Assembly: GCA_018881555.1 (NCBI GenBank)
Contig: JACAXG010000026.1
Location: forward strand, 4,707,459 to 4,771,458
Length of the DNA stretch: 64,000 bases
Source of the DNA: Amblyornis subalaris
Lineage: Eukaryota; Chordata; Aves; Passeriformes; Ptilonorhynchidae
Direction: 5' to 3'
The stretch's first letter is position 1, and every line of letters starts with the position of its first letter. The translations under genes and the position numbers were made by a program. Positions 1-12,623 of this stretch are shown here, piece by piece. The notes below the pieces were generated by a model, which was given only the letters and a program-made list of their open reading frames with translations, searched no databases and was not told the DNA's origin.

Positions 1-2975
1 CATACAGCTTGCTCTGAAAGTAGTTAACAAGGTTTGAGTAGAGCCAGATTATGTGTTTTCACAGCAAGCATTGGCCCAAAATAAACATATTCAATAACTT
101 GAGAGTATCCAGATTTAACAAGTTAAACATGGAAAAACTCAGTATTTATAGATAAGCAAAATATCTGACGGCAGGTAAAGTAATTTTACTTGGCAGATTA
201 CATTCATGTGTGGAAATGTTAACTTCTAATTTCTCAAACAGCAGGAAAGACATGGTACTTTATTGGATTTCTGTTCCTGTTTCGAATCCACATGATGGTT
301 TAATTTCTCTGACTCATAACCATAAACCCTTATTTATGGTACCTCAAGAACCAGTGTTAATATTCAGAAAGCTTCTTTTTATTTTGTGTGTCTTCTACAC
401 TACCTGGAAACACAATTGAAATCATAGCAGAAATTAAGCATTACCTTGGTTTATATATTATGCCATTAAATTATCAGTGATAAAATTTACAATGTGTTGA
501 AATGCTCACTCCTTAGAAATGCTTCCCAAGAACTATGGCTACAAGTGGTCTTTGTCCACTGATGATCTGCAGAAGTAAAAAATTCCCTGGGTCTTCCAGT
601 AAGGCTCTCCCAAGGGCCAGAAGCAAGCTGCCACAACTACTTGGTGTGAGTCTGTGGTCTCTCAAATTCATCCCAGTAGGATTGCAAGGAAAAAACATAG
701 CACAGAAAGTCTATAGAAAAATCAGAGATTTGAACTCTAATTCTGAAAACTATATATATTTATATTACAGCTTAGCTGCTTCTNCTTTAAGGTATCAAAG
801 TTGCTTACATACCCAAGATTTGTGTCACTGAAACAATGCCTGGCTTTTGAAGCATGGAATAACACCCACAGAAAGTTCACAAGTTCATTCCCAGACATAT
901 GGCAATGTGGCTTTTTAACTGTAGAAGCTTCATTAAAAGAAAAAAAAAAAAAGAAAAGGTTGTGGGTTGTTTTGTTGCTTGGTTGGGTTTTCTTTTCGGT
1001 GGTGATGGTTTTTTGTTTCCTAGGGGTTTGGGTTTGTGGTTTTTGTATATGTGTGTATGAAAAAGGGTCCAATTTAGGNATTAAATAACAAGTTTGGGTA
1101 ATTTTTTAACCCTTCAACCAGGTGGACTTTTGAGAATAATTGAAGAATGCAGAAGTGAGGTAGAATGAGAATGCTCAGTAGTGTTCCTTCAGCCAGGAAA
1201 AGGGGAGGCAGCAGGTGGAAAGGAAAGTCAGACAAGGNAACAAGAAGAAAAAAAAGAGCCAGAAATCAAAGCAAAAAAGGGAATTTCAAAACAGCAGAAA
1301 CGCAGGACATTGGGTGTGAAAAGCCAGAGACACCCACTTGTTATTACCGATTATAATGGGTGTTTATTCAGTCCGTGAAAGGTGAAAATACAATTTATAT
1401 ACATTTTCGGGGTTTTAGTCTCTCCTGGGAAAACCTGCCTGAGCAGTGGATTTGAAGGACAGAAACAGCTTTCTCAGTGCTCCTAAAGTTTCTGTAACTC
1501 TCCAAATGAATTATTTGCTCCTTCATAAAAAACATCCAAAACCACCTCTTGTTCTGAAGGCTTTTTAAAGTGAGATTNTAAAATTATCAGCTTGGTTACA
1601 GTCTACTGTAATATAAATTAATGTTTGCAGTCAACAGTGCCTAAGTTTTAAAGCTTGCTTTGTATTAACTTCAAATAAAAAGTCTTATTAAACTTTTAAT
1701 GTGTTATGTTTTATGCTCTGAATAGGCCCTTTCTTCAGAAATTCAGTGATAGAAAGAATTTGCTAAACAAAATACCTGAGGAATTAATCACTCAGATAGC
1801 TTTGTGGGTTTTTAAGAGTCTCATATTTAATTGCATTTACAAAAATTGTTAAAGTGGAACCTGTGATTTAAAACTATTAGCAAATTTGTATCAGTTTCTC
1901 CTTAAGATAAGTCATCAGTTTACAAAATCTTGAGAGAGTTTTGGCAGCTTCATTAGAAACAGGTTAGCTAAGCTTTATGTTTACCTATAATCCTTGAATG
2001 TTCTTTAGTTTGATGGTATTTTGGAATATGTTTGAAAAACAGCGCTAAAAAAACTCTTTACAGCACTTAAGGCTCTATGCAAATAAAACAATTTTATTCT
2101 AATTACAAATACAAAACTGTAAATATCGATGCACAATGGGCAGGTCATTAAAAATACAAAGTGTAACCAAGATAACCAAAGGAAAATTAATGTTCTTAGG
2201 CATACTCCCATTTGTGTGTATGCTACAGAAACAAGTACTTGGAACTCATTTGCCTTAAGAGTCTCAGAATTACAGGGAATTATTAACTGTTTTGGATAGA
2301 TGTGTTTATGCTCCTTACTATAGTACCCAAAAAATCTTCTGGGGGCAATTAAAGCAGCACTTGTAAACACCCAGCTCTAATAGCTGTAATTTTTTTTACC
2401 CTCTCCACATTAAAGACAATATTTGATTATGTTTTCACAGGAGTTTACATTTCTGTCAGACACAGGCCAGCTTGCATGTTTTCAGTTTCTCTGCCACACT
2501 AAAAAATGCAGACTCTGTGCCCACATTCTCCTGTTATCATGGACACTGTCTGGCACCACACAAGTGTGGCCTGGTGTCTACCAGGGAGTTTCAGAAACTG
2601 TTTAGCATGGGCCCAACGTGTGGAGTACTCTGCCCTAATTTGATATTCAGTGTGAAGTCTACGCAGGAGAATATGGGTCTGAAGTTCCCATGGTGCTGAA
2701 ATAATACACTACAGCGTTCCCTACTACTTGAAATGTACAATTTTCCCAAGTTTTAATGATAAGTTTTCTGTGCAGCTGGACAAAGCTATAGTTCAACTGA
2801 TCTCTGTAATGAAAGTGTGCACATGGATGTGTCATTGTCTTTCGGGGCAGGGAGGTTTCAATTAATTCAGGGTGGGTGTTTTTTTGAAGGGGAAGAAAGC
2901 AATGAGTCATTACAGCATCTGGACTATTAAATAGTGAGTAGCATCACTATTAGCATCACCAAGCACTATAAATAG
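1..2975. other. Non-coding AT-rich DNA, no gene seen
   Basis: No open frame here resembles a known protein. The longest is a 121-codon minus-strand frame at 2005-2370, whose translation is hydrophobic, low in recognisable motifs and overlaps AT-rich sequence, so I treat it as chance. The stretch holds an A-rich run followed by a GT-rich tract at 935-1066, described separately. Around 2077-2084 there is an exact ATGCAAAT octamer close to an ACAAT and a CTAATTAC motif. No poly(A)-tailed gene copy, RNA gene or mobile element was recognised. Confidence 0.6.
935..1066. repeat. A-rich run followed by GT-rich low-complexity tract
   Basis: An almost pure adenine run (about 935-958, broken by single G bases) is followed directly by about 100 bases made nearly only of G and T on the plus strand, with only a handful of C and A bases up to about 1045. 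It contains several GGG or GGGG runs spaced by T tracts, including GGGGTTTGGGTTTGTGG near 1023. It is low-complexity sequence with a strong strand skew. It is not a perfect tandem repeat and does not match the vertebrate telomere unit TTAGGG. Confidence 0.75.
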
Positions 2976-3285
2976 ATCATAGAATGGTTTGGGTTGGAAA
3001 GGACCTTGAAGATCATTTTAGTTCCACTCCCCTGCCAAGGAAAGGTACACCTTCCACTATCCCAGGTTTCTCGGAGCCCCATCCAACCCAGCCTTGAACA
3101 CTTCCAGGGATGGGGCACCCACAGCTTCTCTGGGCAACCTGTGCCAGTGCCTCACCACTCTCACAGTAAGGCATTTTTTCCTAATATCTAATCTAAATCT
3201 ACTCTTTATCAGCTTGAAGCCATTCCCCCTTGTCCTGTCACTCCAGGTCCTCGTACAAAGTCTCCGTCCACCTTTCTAGATCTAC
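2976..3285 (-). mobile_element. CR1 LINE, 3' fragment (5'-truncated)
   Basis: This matches the 3' end of the avian CR1 non-LTR retrotransposon read on the minus strand. On the plus strand it begins with ATCATAGAATGGTTTGGG, the reverse complement of the terminal octamer and the preceding conserved block. It continues through the diagnostic blocks that read, in this orientation, AACACTTCCAGGGATGGGG and TCTCTGGGCAACCTGTGCC, and TTCCTAATATCTAATCTAAA. The sense strand of these blocks encodes the C-terminal tail of ORF2, the endonuclease/reverse transcriptase of the element. Only the last 310 bases remain, with substitutions and small gaps, so the copy is dead. The far edge near 3285 is where similarity fades. 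Confidence 0.93.
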
Positions 3286-6200
3286 AACCAAAGTATATTT
3301 GGAAGCTATCTTATTTCAAGCTTGTGTCTNGTAGCTATCTATAGGACAATAAATTTGTACCTTATATTGAATATTAAAATTATTTAAAATATTGCCTTGA
3401 TTAAGAGCTTTGAGATTCAGAGCCAGGGAATGAGTATTGCAATATTTGGGTCCAACCTGGCTGTCACAATCCAGGTTCTACAGAGCTCCAGCCTTCATTT
3501 GCAATGTGCTGACTTCTACCTTTCTTATTCCCTNTAGGCTGCTTTCAGTCTGCCTTTTTATTCTACAAAGAGCGTTGCTCCTCATCACAGTTCTCCTCCT
3601 TACCTTTATAAATGTACTTATTTATATATGGTTGTGTATAACATCACTAAATCTCAAAATTTCTACAGGAACAGAACAAAAGAAACGTCATTCAGGAAAC
3701 AAAGACATGGGGGAAAAAANCCTACACTGATTATCTCAGCACCTACAAATAGCTAAAATATTCGAGTTATGGTACACAGTGAGTGCTTAAAGCCTAACAT
3801 GTGAACTGCATAAACCCACAGCTATTCAGTGTCAGAATCGTGTTGTGTGAATTCTCAGCATGCTATTGAGACATTAATTACAGATTATTAGCTGGACTAT
3901 GATTTTTAATTATATAAATTCTTAATATAATTAAATTTACACTCCTATCAATATAATCAACACCGATTTGCTGGAAAAATGGTGATTTCAGAATTCTGAC
4001 TGAAATAAATGTCAATAGAATTCAACCTATTCCACCAACTTTTTCTTTTGGGTCATCCAGTTCAGGTATGTGAAAGCCTGAACAGAGGAACTTGTTTTTC
4101 CAGTTAATTGCCACTGGGTATAGGGACATCTGGNATCTTGAAAAACTGCCTTTCAGGTGAGATTGAGAACAAAACAAAAAAATGAACAATAAAGATTGTG
4201 CAGCGTTTCTGAAAATAAAGCCAACAAATATCAAGTGAAAGGATAGTCCTGTTTCTCCCACAAGCCCCAGGGAACACTCATGCTCATGTCTTACAGCACT
4301 ATCATGGCATGTAAACGATTGCTATGTAGATACTGTCAATTTAAGATATACATTGCCTTACAGAATGATAAAGAAAACCCTGCAGTAAAAATGCAAACAA
4401 AAGTTATTTTATAATGTTACAAAGGCTCAGTCATTTTCTGGCAGTTACCATTCAACATTGTGAGGCTTAGTTTTATTCCATTGCATTGGTGATAAAGAAG
4501 TACATTAAAGTTAAAACACTGGCAGTCTTCATCTATGCCTTTATCACAGATAACTCACAATTGTGTTACAGCTTGAATGAAATCCACAAACATGTTTGCC
4601 ATGTTAGATATGCCACATATGGTTTGAAAAAGTATTGTATTTGAACTTCTTATGAAATAATGTGCTGTTAATGTCGTCCAGGGGGAAAAAATGCATNAGA
4701 ATTACGTATGGACACAGTAACCTTTAAAATGTTCAGGTACTTATCTCAGACAGACACACTAATACCTGCTGNCATCTAGGCTTGAGCCCAAGAAATCCTA
4801 TGATAAAAGATTTGCAACATTTGAGGTCCAAGTGAAACCTCTGTCCGTTNTTTTGTGACTCTGAAATCTGGAACAGTGGAACTTTGAAAATGTTTCCTGT
4901 TTATAAAAGAAACAAATTGCTGCTGCTGAAAGCCAGCCGATCTTCTTTTNTTTTGTTTTAATCCTATGCTTCTACTCCCCCAACTCAATAGACTTACCAG
5001 CATTTTATAGATAAATCCTCTGAGGTCAAATCTGGTTTACCAAAATAAAGTGGTATAATTTTAAAATGGTTATTCCTAGTGCACAAAAATTCGGGGTTTG
5101 TTACCANTTAATCACTCAGGAAGGACATTGTCAATCATAATCCTGAAAATACTTGTGTTTAAAGACATAATGATCTANACAAAATAATACACCCAGAAAC
5201 ATTAGTTTATATTACCTTAACAAAATTTTGTTTTAAGGAGGACCATGAGCTACTCAAAAGAAACTGAGACGGAGATACACCCTTCCCATTCCATTTTTCC
5301 ACACATTCCTGGAAGACAAGGGAGGTCCNCCTTCTACAGGCAAGGCTGCTGATGAAAAGGATGCCTCACCAAGACTGCTGGTGGAAAATTTCTTCTCACT
5401 GGCCCCAGATTTTCTTCAAATCAACCTGAAGACCCTTCAGAACAGGGGATGAATGTACCCTTTACACCCTTAAGGGATATCCCTCTCTGCATCAGAATCC
5501 AGGAAACTCTTACAGGGTGCAGACTTCCTAACATATTTAAGCTACATGAAATGAAATTGATTAGTTTTTTATCACTGAAATAGTAACTGGAATACTTTCA
5601 GTTGTAGTGAGTTTCCATACTAATAATCACTTACTTTTCTAGCAATAGATAACAACCCATCTTTGCGCGGATCTCTGGATTTCCTACTCAAATAATTCTT
5701 TAGAAAAAATCTTCTGTTAATTGTCTTCTGTAACATGTTTCAACATTCTGGACTTAATGAAATCATTAATGTTAGGTTAATGAAGAGGGAATGGCTCTGT
5801 GTGGGAGAATAGACTGGATTTTAGAAGAATGATCTAATTTANATATTTTAAGGAGTACTTTGGGCAGTGTTCCTGACTATTCAAATATGGAAATTTTTAT
5901 GTTGACTCTCTAAAGCCTGCCAGGTACCGGTTTAAGACACACATCAGTAGCACACTCTCTTTTATTATTCTTTGGACATTATAAAGGCCACATATTCAAA
6001 TTATGTAAAATCACTGTAATATATATATATTTACTTCAAAAGGAGCTCAGTAATGATCTGTCTTGATTTTGGAAAACTGCATTTAGCAAGTAAGAGTGNT
6101 ACAAGTTCCCTTCCAAAAGAAATCCCATGTAAATATGTGTCATAATCCACTGATTTTTACATCTCCATATCGTATCCACAGATTGGAAATGTCATTGCAA

Positions 6201-9200
6201 TCTGAAAAGCTGTGTCTTAGAAAAAGCCATTTACTTTAACGGGATTTGATTTTTTTTTTTAGTTGTGTCAGAAAAACTACTCAACGGAGTTACTCAACAA
6301 TGCCTTGCTAAATATTTCTCGGTCTAATTTTCTCTTGGTTCTCAGAGGTATNTTGATATATCAGCACCATTGCAGCTGAAAGCAGAATGTGGAGGCCCAT
6401 GTATTTTCCATCTCCCATAGTTGGACGAAAATTTCTTGCAGCAGAAACAAAAACAACAGCTTCTAACTAGCTCAGAGGTTTNTAGCTCTCACTGTTGCCA
6501 AGACAGCAAAATGCAGACACATACAGCCACACTCACCTGGATGAGGACAACTTTCTACTTGCTTGGTATCTTAAAATAATAAAAACTTATCCGAAAAAAT
6601 TCTATATTGTGATCATCCCTGAACCATTAAAATAGACTGTACCAAGAGCTATTGTCATCCAAACTGAAAATTATTTTCGATTTCTACTGCTGTTCATTTA
6701 AGAAATTCCTCTTTTTCACACAGCAACTATTCAAAAAACTCATTTGCCCACACCTACAGCCTTCCACCTGCTTCCCAAATCTGGTCGTTCATCTTCCTTT
6801 GCTGCCCTAGTGGTAGACTGATAGTCTGATCACAGTCCATCTCATGTTTCTCTTTTATCTAGTTGTTCCATCTCAAGTTGTCATTTTTCAATTCACGGTC
6901 TTCTCAGTGCATGAACTTAATCATTTTATTACCATTATTGTTACATAACACTCACCAGTGTGACATTTTATTGACAAGTAAGCAAGGATTTCATTTTAAA
7001 CACTGACAACCCCAGTGGAGGGAACATAAATGAAAATGAGAGAAGCATGTGAATCTCACGAAGGTCTTTTCTCTGATTTCAGAGTTCTTTAGCAGGTTTG
7101 GTGGGNTTTTTTTTTTTCCCATATAAATGAAATGTAGTCAGAAGTGGGTAAACAAAACAGTGAATATTACTTCATGGCTGCCACTACATGCTATGCAAGC
7201 ATATGAAAAACGCTATGATGGGTTTGGACCACCATATATCTTTGAACAAACCAGCTCGTTGCTCAGTCAAGTTCCCATTCCAGCTGTGCAGTAAGGGAAA
7301 TCAAGGGNCTGGCAGTTTGGAATGGCTACTTTGAGTCACCTCCACAAAAACGACCTTAGAAAATTTATCAACAGTACCNGTTTCCCAAAAGAAAGGGTCT
7401 GTCCTTGCACTCTGGAGAATTATTTCTTGCCGTTGTGATAACCATTATTTACTGCCTTCACATAAACAATGGCTGTGGATGAATGTGCTCTCTGGTCAAA
7501 TGGCAGAAAGGAACTAACAGGGATTTTAGAGCCTGGTTCTGGGAAACCTCTTTGGAAGGGTAGATGGAATTATTTATGCGCTTATAAATATATACATGTG
7601 CATATGCATATGTGTAAACACATGAGAACATACCAAATATTTTTTATTTACGGAATATAAATTATTTAGGTTGTGTTCTATGGGAAATGGACTTCCAAAA
7701 GCTGTTCCAAGTGCAGCCAACAGTTANTTTAAAAGGCCACAGCACAGCATCAGCTGATTTATATCCTCTGTAAAGTGTTTATNTACCTTTAATAAACACA
7801 AAGCCATTTCTGTGTCTGTTTACATACAGAATATATACGTGCATCTAAATATATATAATGCAACTTCAAATGCAAATATATACAATACTGTGATGGTGCT
7901 AAACATTTGTCAGTTACACCTAAAACAAATATACAGTGTCCGCACTTGTCTGCCAAACTTCTAATGAAGCATATATTAATTATTGAGCTTTACCACAGTT
8001 AGTACAAATAGCTGCAGCAACCAGCCAGTTTAAAAGGGCTTTTCNTTTTTATATTATTGAACCAACTACTCTTTTTGCACTTTGTATTAATAACTTCAAA
8101 TGAGAATTCCTCTGTGTGCAAGCTCTATACCTCTGGCAAATTGGTATGGGAATGACAGGCAGAAAGAATGAGTCTGGAGCTGGAAAAGGCAAGAGCAGGC
8201 ACGAGTAGCAGGATGACTGATGGCAGGTGGAGTGGGCATGCAGCTTCAATGTGGGAAAGAAGCAGGGAAGAAAAGACCCTGCAACATGATCACGGACCCA
8301 GGACACTTCTGAGCTTCTCTTGCTAGCAGCCCCCTTTTCTCATTCATAAACTTTTACTCTAGCCAGCCTCAAAAACAGACCCATCTTCTTACCAGTCTGG
8401 TATGTGTGCCAACCACTCTGGACTTCAGCCACAACACACTCCCATAACATATTTTAAAATAAAGACCACTCTTTCAGTTCCTGTTGTTTGACAACATTGT
8501 TGCTATATTTACTTGGGAATGGACATGAAAACTAAGAGGCTGAAAATTCCAGTGCAACCTGGACTTTGCCTTAATGCAATTTCTCTCACATTCCCTTTGT
8601 GAAATGCAGCTGGTATAAAGAAAGGAATTCCACTGACACAGAGGGAGTCATTCCTNATTCAGCTTCCACAGAATCTTTGCCTCTAATTAAGCATACCTGT
8701 CAGTGATCTCAANGAAAACTCCACAAGTCATCAGTCAAATCTGATCCTCTGTGATAAACAAGGAAATTATGCCACTGAGATTTAAATTCACAACAAAAGC
8801 TGCTCTGTAGCTGACTGATATTTCCCTGCGAGCCCATTCCTGCCTGGGCCTCTCAGCTCCCCTTGCACCCACAGATCACTCAGGCACTTGTGAAACCTCC
8901 ATTCGACTGCCCCATTTGGCACAGAGTGCACACATCCTGCAATTATTCCTGCATATGTCACTTTTCTATTGGGGCATTACTGTCCCTCTCAGCATTTCGT
9001 TATTCAAGTGTAAGCTCAGCACTGTGATGAAGAGACCTCGTGTGAGCCATATGTGAGTTACCTGCTTCGCTGTTGCATTTTTTAATTTCATATGATTGCT
9101 TTGGAAATTATTTCACATGAAGTCATGCCATTTACTGCCAAATGTGGAGCCAGTGACGTAGAGGATGCAGGAATACATTTTGAGCTGAGAACAAAACAGG

Positions 9201-10896
9201 TCACTCAGCTTTCAGGGGCTACACAACATCAGGAATTAGAATTGGGAGGTTAAGAGCAAGGCTTGGGAGCTCAGCAAAACACCATGAATATTCCTCATGG
9301 TCATCCCAAGATGCAGAAATCTGTCTGGGAGTTTCTACAAGAGAAAGCTCACACATTTTTTGTTTCAGATACACTGAGGGGAACATTAGCAGGGACAGGT
9401 TTTCAGCTGGTCTTCAAGGACCACAGGACATTGGTTCTGTCTCATCCTTTTATGGCCAGGTAAAGATAAGCCAAGTTTATGTTTAAACTCTAAAAACACC
9501 ATCTGAACAGNCAGTGGAATTCTTGGCCATCTAGAGGTAGCCGAACATTAGATGCTCAGAAAAGATTTTGACAAATGGGAAAAAGACTAAGACTGAACTC
9601 TCCATCACGCTTTCAATGAAAGCACATAGTGAGAGTGCTTGAAAAGACGAAATGTACAGACAGAAAAAAAACAGAAAGAACAGCTGTATTTTTTCAGGAT
9701 TTCTCTAGAAAGCAAGTCGATATTTGTACATGGCAGAAAACAAAACACCATTGCCTAGAGTGGGCAAAATGCCACACTAACAGATGGCAGAAGTGCAGGC
9801 ATGCAAGAGAACAAGTTTATGAATTGATGCATGGGTATGTTTTCTGTCCAGGAATGTTGAAACAGCAGCTTTTGGAGAATTATTTCAACTGCTAAATTTA
9901 CAGAACCATGTCATTATCAACCTAGCTTCCAGCTTGCTTCAAATGGGTATAGATTTTATTTCTTGAAAGACATTTTTATTTTCAGTTATTTTGATAGCAA
10001 TTCAAAGATTTCACATGCTATTTATTTGTATGAAAGAGAAGTTGTGCTTTGCTGTTATATTATTTTTTTTTTATATTTATTATTTTAAGGTGCATATGTC
10101 TAAACACCATACATTAGGTTTTTACCTGTATACAGGGCTGTCTCACATGTAAAAATCAGTTTACACTGATTTTTAAGGCACTTTGGATCTCAGTATCATT
10201 CAAAACCCATCATATTCTATCTGTACTTGGCTATAACGTTGCTGTGTATTCTTGAAAAACATAAGGGGAAAAATCAAGAGATGACTTTGCTGTCTCCTAC
10301 CCAGTACATCTTCAACGAAGACAGACACTCCAACAGTTTACTCTTTATCAAAGTATGAAGAAAATTGTAATTTGTTTCAATATTCCAGGTATGAAATGCA
10401 TTTGAAAAACATCTTCAGTCTGCTGCTTTGCTGGTCTGCAGCCTTAAAATCTTGCTAGACAGCCGTTTTATTGCTCTGATATAAAAGTATTTCTGCTCAA
10501 AGAGGGGAAAAAATAAAACAAGTTTCTCTGAAATAAACTGAGAAATTTTTTTTTTACCACATCAAGATTGGTTTAATTATCCACTACATTTGGTCAGAAA
10601 AGAAGTTACTAAAAGAAATAATACTTGCTGCAATATAAGACCTGAAAATGCTGAAAATTTAAAAGTATATTTGGAGAAGAAAGAGCTATAAAGATTGCTG
10701 TGCACATTCCTCTGAAGAGCCCTCACAGCATCTCCACTGTGGGCTATGTTTGAGTTCAGCTGAACAGGCTCCATTTCTCATAAACTTTGTTTCTCTTACT
10801 GAAGAGCAACACCCATTGCACACCAAGATTGACATTACTGCTTTAACTTCAATAATATTCTACATCGTTAAGCTACACAATTAGCCTAAAACAGGC
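3286..10896. other. Non-coding AT-rich DNA, no gene seen
   Basis: Open frames are short (none above about 90 codons) and carry no recognisable domain or motif. Only minor simple sequence is present, such as a short AT run at 6019-6031, an alternating purine-pyrimidine stretch near 7590-7615 and T runs near 10060. Single N bases are dense between about 4.1 and 8.7 kb. I recognise no mobile element, RNA gene or promoter. A stretch at about 9070-9200 is free of repeats and rich in short AT and E-box-like words, but nothing in it can be assigned. Confidence 0.6.
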
Positions 10897-11072
10897 CCTG
10901 CACTGGAACAGGCTCCTCAGGGAAGTGGTCACAACACCAAGCCCAACAGAGCTCAAGAAGTGTTTGGACAACACTCTCAGGCACATGGTGGAATTCTTGG
11001 GGTGTCCTGTGCAGGGCCTGCAGTTGGACTTTGATAATCCCTGTGGGTGCCTTCCAAGTCAGGATACCCTAC
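10897..11072 (+). mobile_element. CR1 LINE, short degraded 3' fragment
   Basis: About 175 bases resemble a CR1 subfamily read on the plus strand. They include ACTGGAACAGGCTCCTCAGG, which corresponds to the WN-x-L segment of the ORF2 tail, followed by GAGCTCAAGAAGTGTTTGGA, CTCAGGCACATGGTGG and CTTGGGGTGTCCTGTGCAGG. Near the right end the sense block GTTGGACTTTGATAATCC and CCTTCCAA is recognisable. The terminal ATTCTATG octamers have been lost or mutated (AGGATACCCTAC stands in their place). The wording of the 3' block differs from that of the copies at 3, 18 and 48 kb, which points to a different CR1 subfamily. Confidence 0.85.
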
Positions 11073-11736
11073 AAATTACAGAGGCTGAAGATGGGGCCTA
11101 ACATTAGGATGAGCAGTATGTAAAGGCAGTGTGATCCTACAACAACTCAGGCAGAAATACAAAGGCTGGAGCTCAGTGCTGAGAAAATGGAGTTCAGTTG
11201 TCTCAAANATTGGAGGTGACCAATAAGTCCTGACTGATTAACATTTTAAGGAGAACAGAAGAGAAAGAATAGTGTAGACAGGAACACTGCTTTCTTCTGA
11301 TCAAAAAATGAAATAAAGTTACATTTTCTCTCTGAGGATTATGTGGTGAAATGCCACCCACATGCCAGTTTCAAATCCAGTTTTAATTTTATCATAGTCC
11401 ACCTACTTGAGGAGCAAATACAGATATAAGGAAAAAAAAGGTATTTAGGGAAGAAATGAACACAAAATGTCAGAGCAACCCCTGGTGTGTATGGTTTTAG
11501 TGAAATAAGAAAATAAAAGAATCAGATGCTCAGCTTCTATCTAGCTCATACCAGTCAAAGGTGGCACAGGTAACATTCCCACTCACAACAATGACTAATG
11601 AAGGCAAAAGTAACTCTGAAAGGACTTAAAGGACTGCTGAGGAAAGTACTTCAAAGAGGAACTTCCCACTCGACTTTCAAACCAGAATTGGACAATAACC
11701 TTTCATAGCTACTTTTAACAAGGTCTAGTTGCTCCC

Positions 11737-11842
11737 AATAGCAATAAACAATCATCTTAAATAATAATAATAATAATTATTATTATTATAATAAATTATA
11801 TTAAAATAATAATAAATAGCAATAAATAAACAATCATCTTAA
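11737..11842. repeat. AAT/ATT microsatellite with palindromic core and duplicated flanks
   Basis: A run of AAT units switches to ATT units, giving a perfect 26-base palindrome at 11764-11789 that could form a hairpin or cruciform. It continues as irregular AT-rich sequence to about 11814. The block lies between two near-identical flanks: AATAGCAATAAACAATCATC at 11737, and at 11815 the same words with one extra AATA unit inserted. Both are followed by TTAA. The arrangement suggests a local duplication combined with microsatellite expansion. Confidence 0.9.
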
Positions 11843-12584
11843 AAGACAGAAAAGGTGGACATGAGCTATTGATAAGAAGATTACAGTTTTAATTAGTTAA
11901 CTGACACCACAAAAGTTGTTGTTTAGAGCCTTTTCAGAGCTCTTGATGCCTCACAGAAAAATATGAGGGGTAAAACTATGATCAGTCAGCCACTCACCTC
12001 AAAAACCAAATCTGTCTTTTTGTTGCCTGGNAGAGGAAGGAGCAATCATACATCTGGGAAGTACCAAGAGAGATGCCCAGAAAGGGGCTATTGACCTATT
12101 GCATCCTGCAAGCCTTTTGGAAATATTTTAAGTTAAATAGTTACTCTAAGAGGTACCATGGTTGAGCAATTCTTCAAGCATATTGAAGATGATAAAGAAA
12201 GGCAAGAACAATTATAAATCTAGAGCAGAGTAAAAATACTTGAAAAACATTGAATTAGTGGTTGAGATACAGGAAAATAATATGGAATGTATAGGTAGAA
12301 TTTTCAATTCACAATGGCCCTTTGGGTTAAAAGGAAAGTTACTCTGCATCACAGTGGGTGACAACCACAGGTGCAGAACTGGTCCAAGGGTCACCTTCTG
12401 GTCCCAGAGGTCCTTTTGCATCTCCTAGCCTAGCTGCCTGCAGCTGGCAGGCTCCAGGGCTGGCATGTGATCTTCAAACCAGTGAGGATGATGGGTAGCA
12501 ATCTGTGTCAATTCATGATGGCAACATTTGAGCCTAGGGAATTTAGGCTCCTGATACAACTTCAATATCTCCTCCTACCAACTC

Positions 12585-12623
12585 CTTTTTGGGTTTGGTT
12601 TTTTGTTTTTTTTTTTCTCTTTG
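12585..12623. repeat. T-rich low-complexity tract
   Basis: The sequence reads TTTTTGGGTTTGG followed by long T runs interrupted by a single G and ends in CTCT. It resembles the other T/G-biased tracts of this window (near 958, 22490, 26665 and 31580) and has no coding potential. Confidence 0.75.

Noticed and set aside
270..300. Possible tRNA T-arm-like word GTTTCGAATCC
   Set aside because: No matching acceptor, D or anticodon arms can be arranged around it.
935..1066. Interstitial telomere repeat
   Set aside because: The tract is GT-rich and contains GGGTTT-like words but no TTAGGG array.
2005..2370. Longest open frame in the window, 121 codons, minus strand
   Set aside because: The hydrophobic, motif-free translation in AT-rich DNA matches no known family, and a frame of this length is expected by chance in 64 kb read in six frames.
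7870..7877. Exact ATGCAAAT octamer
   Set aside because: It lies in alternating AT-rich sequence without partner motifs, and a word of this kind is expected several times in 64 kb of AT-rich DNA.
12436..12452. GCCTGC..GCAGGC hairpin
   Set aside because: A six-base stem with a five-base loop is too small to be meaningful in a window of this size.
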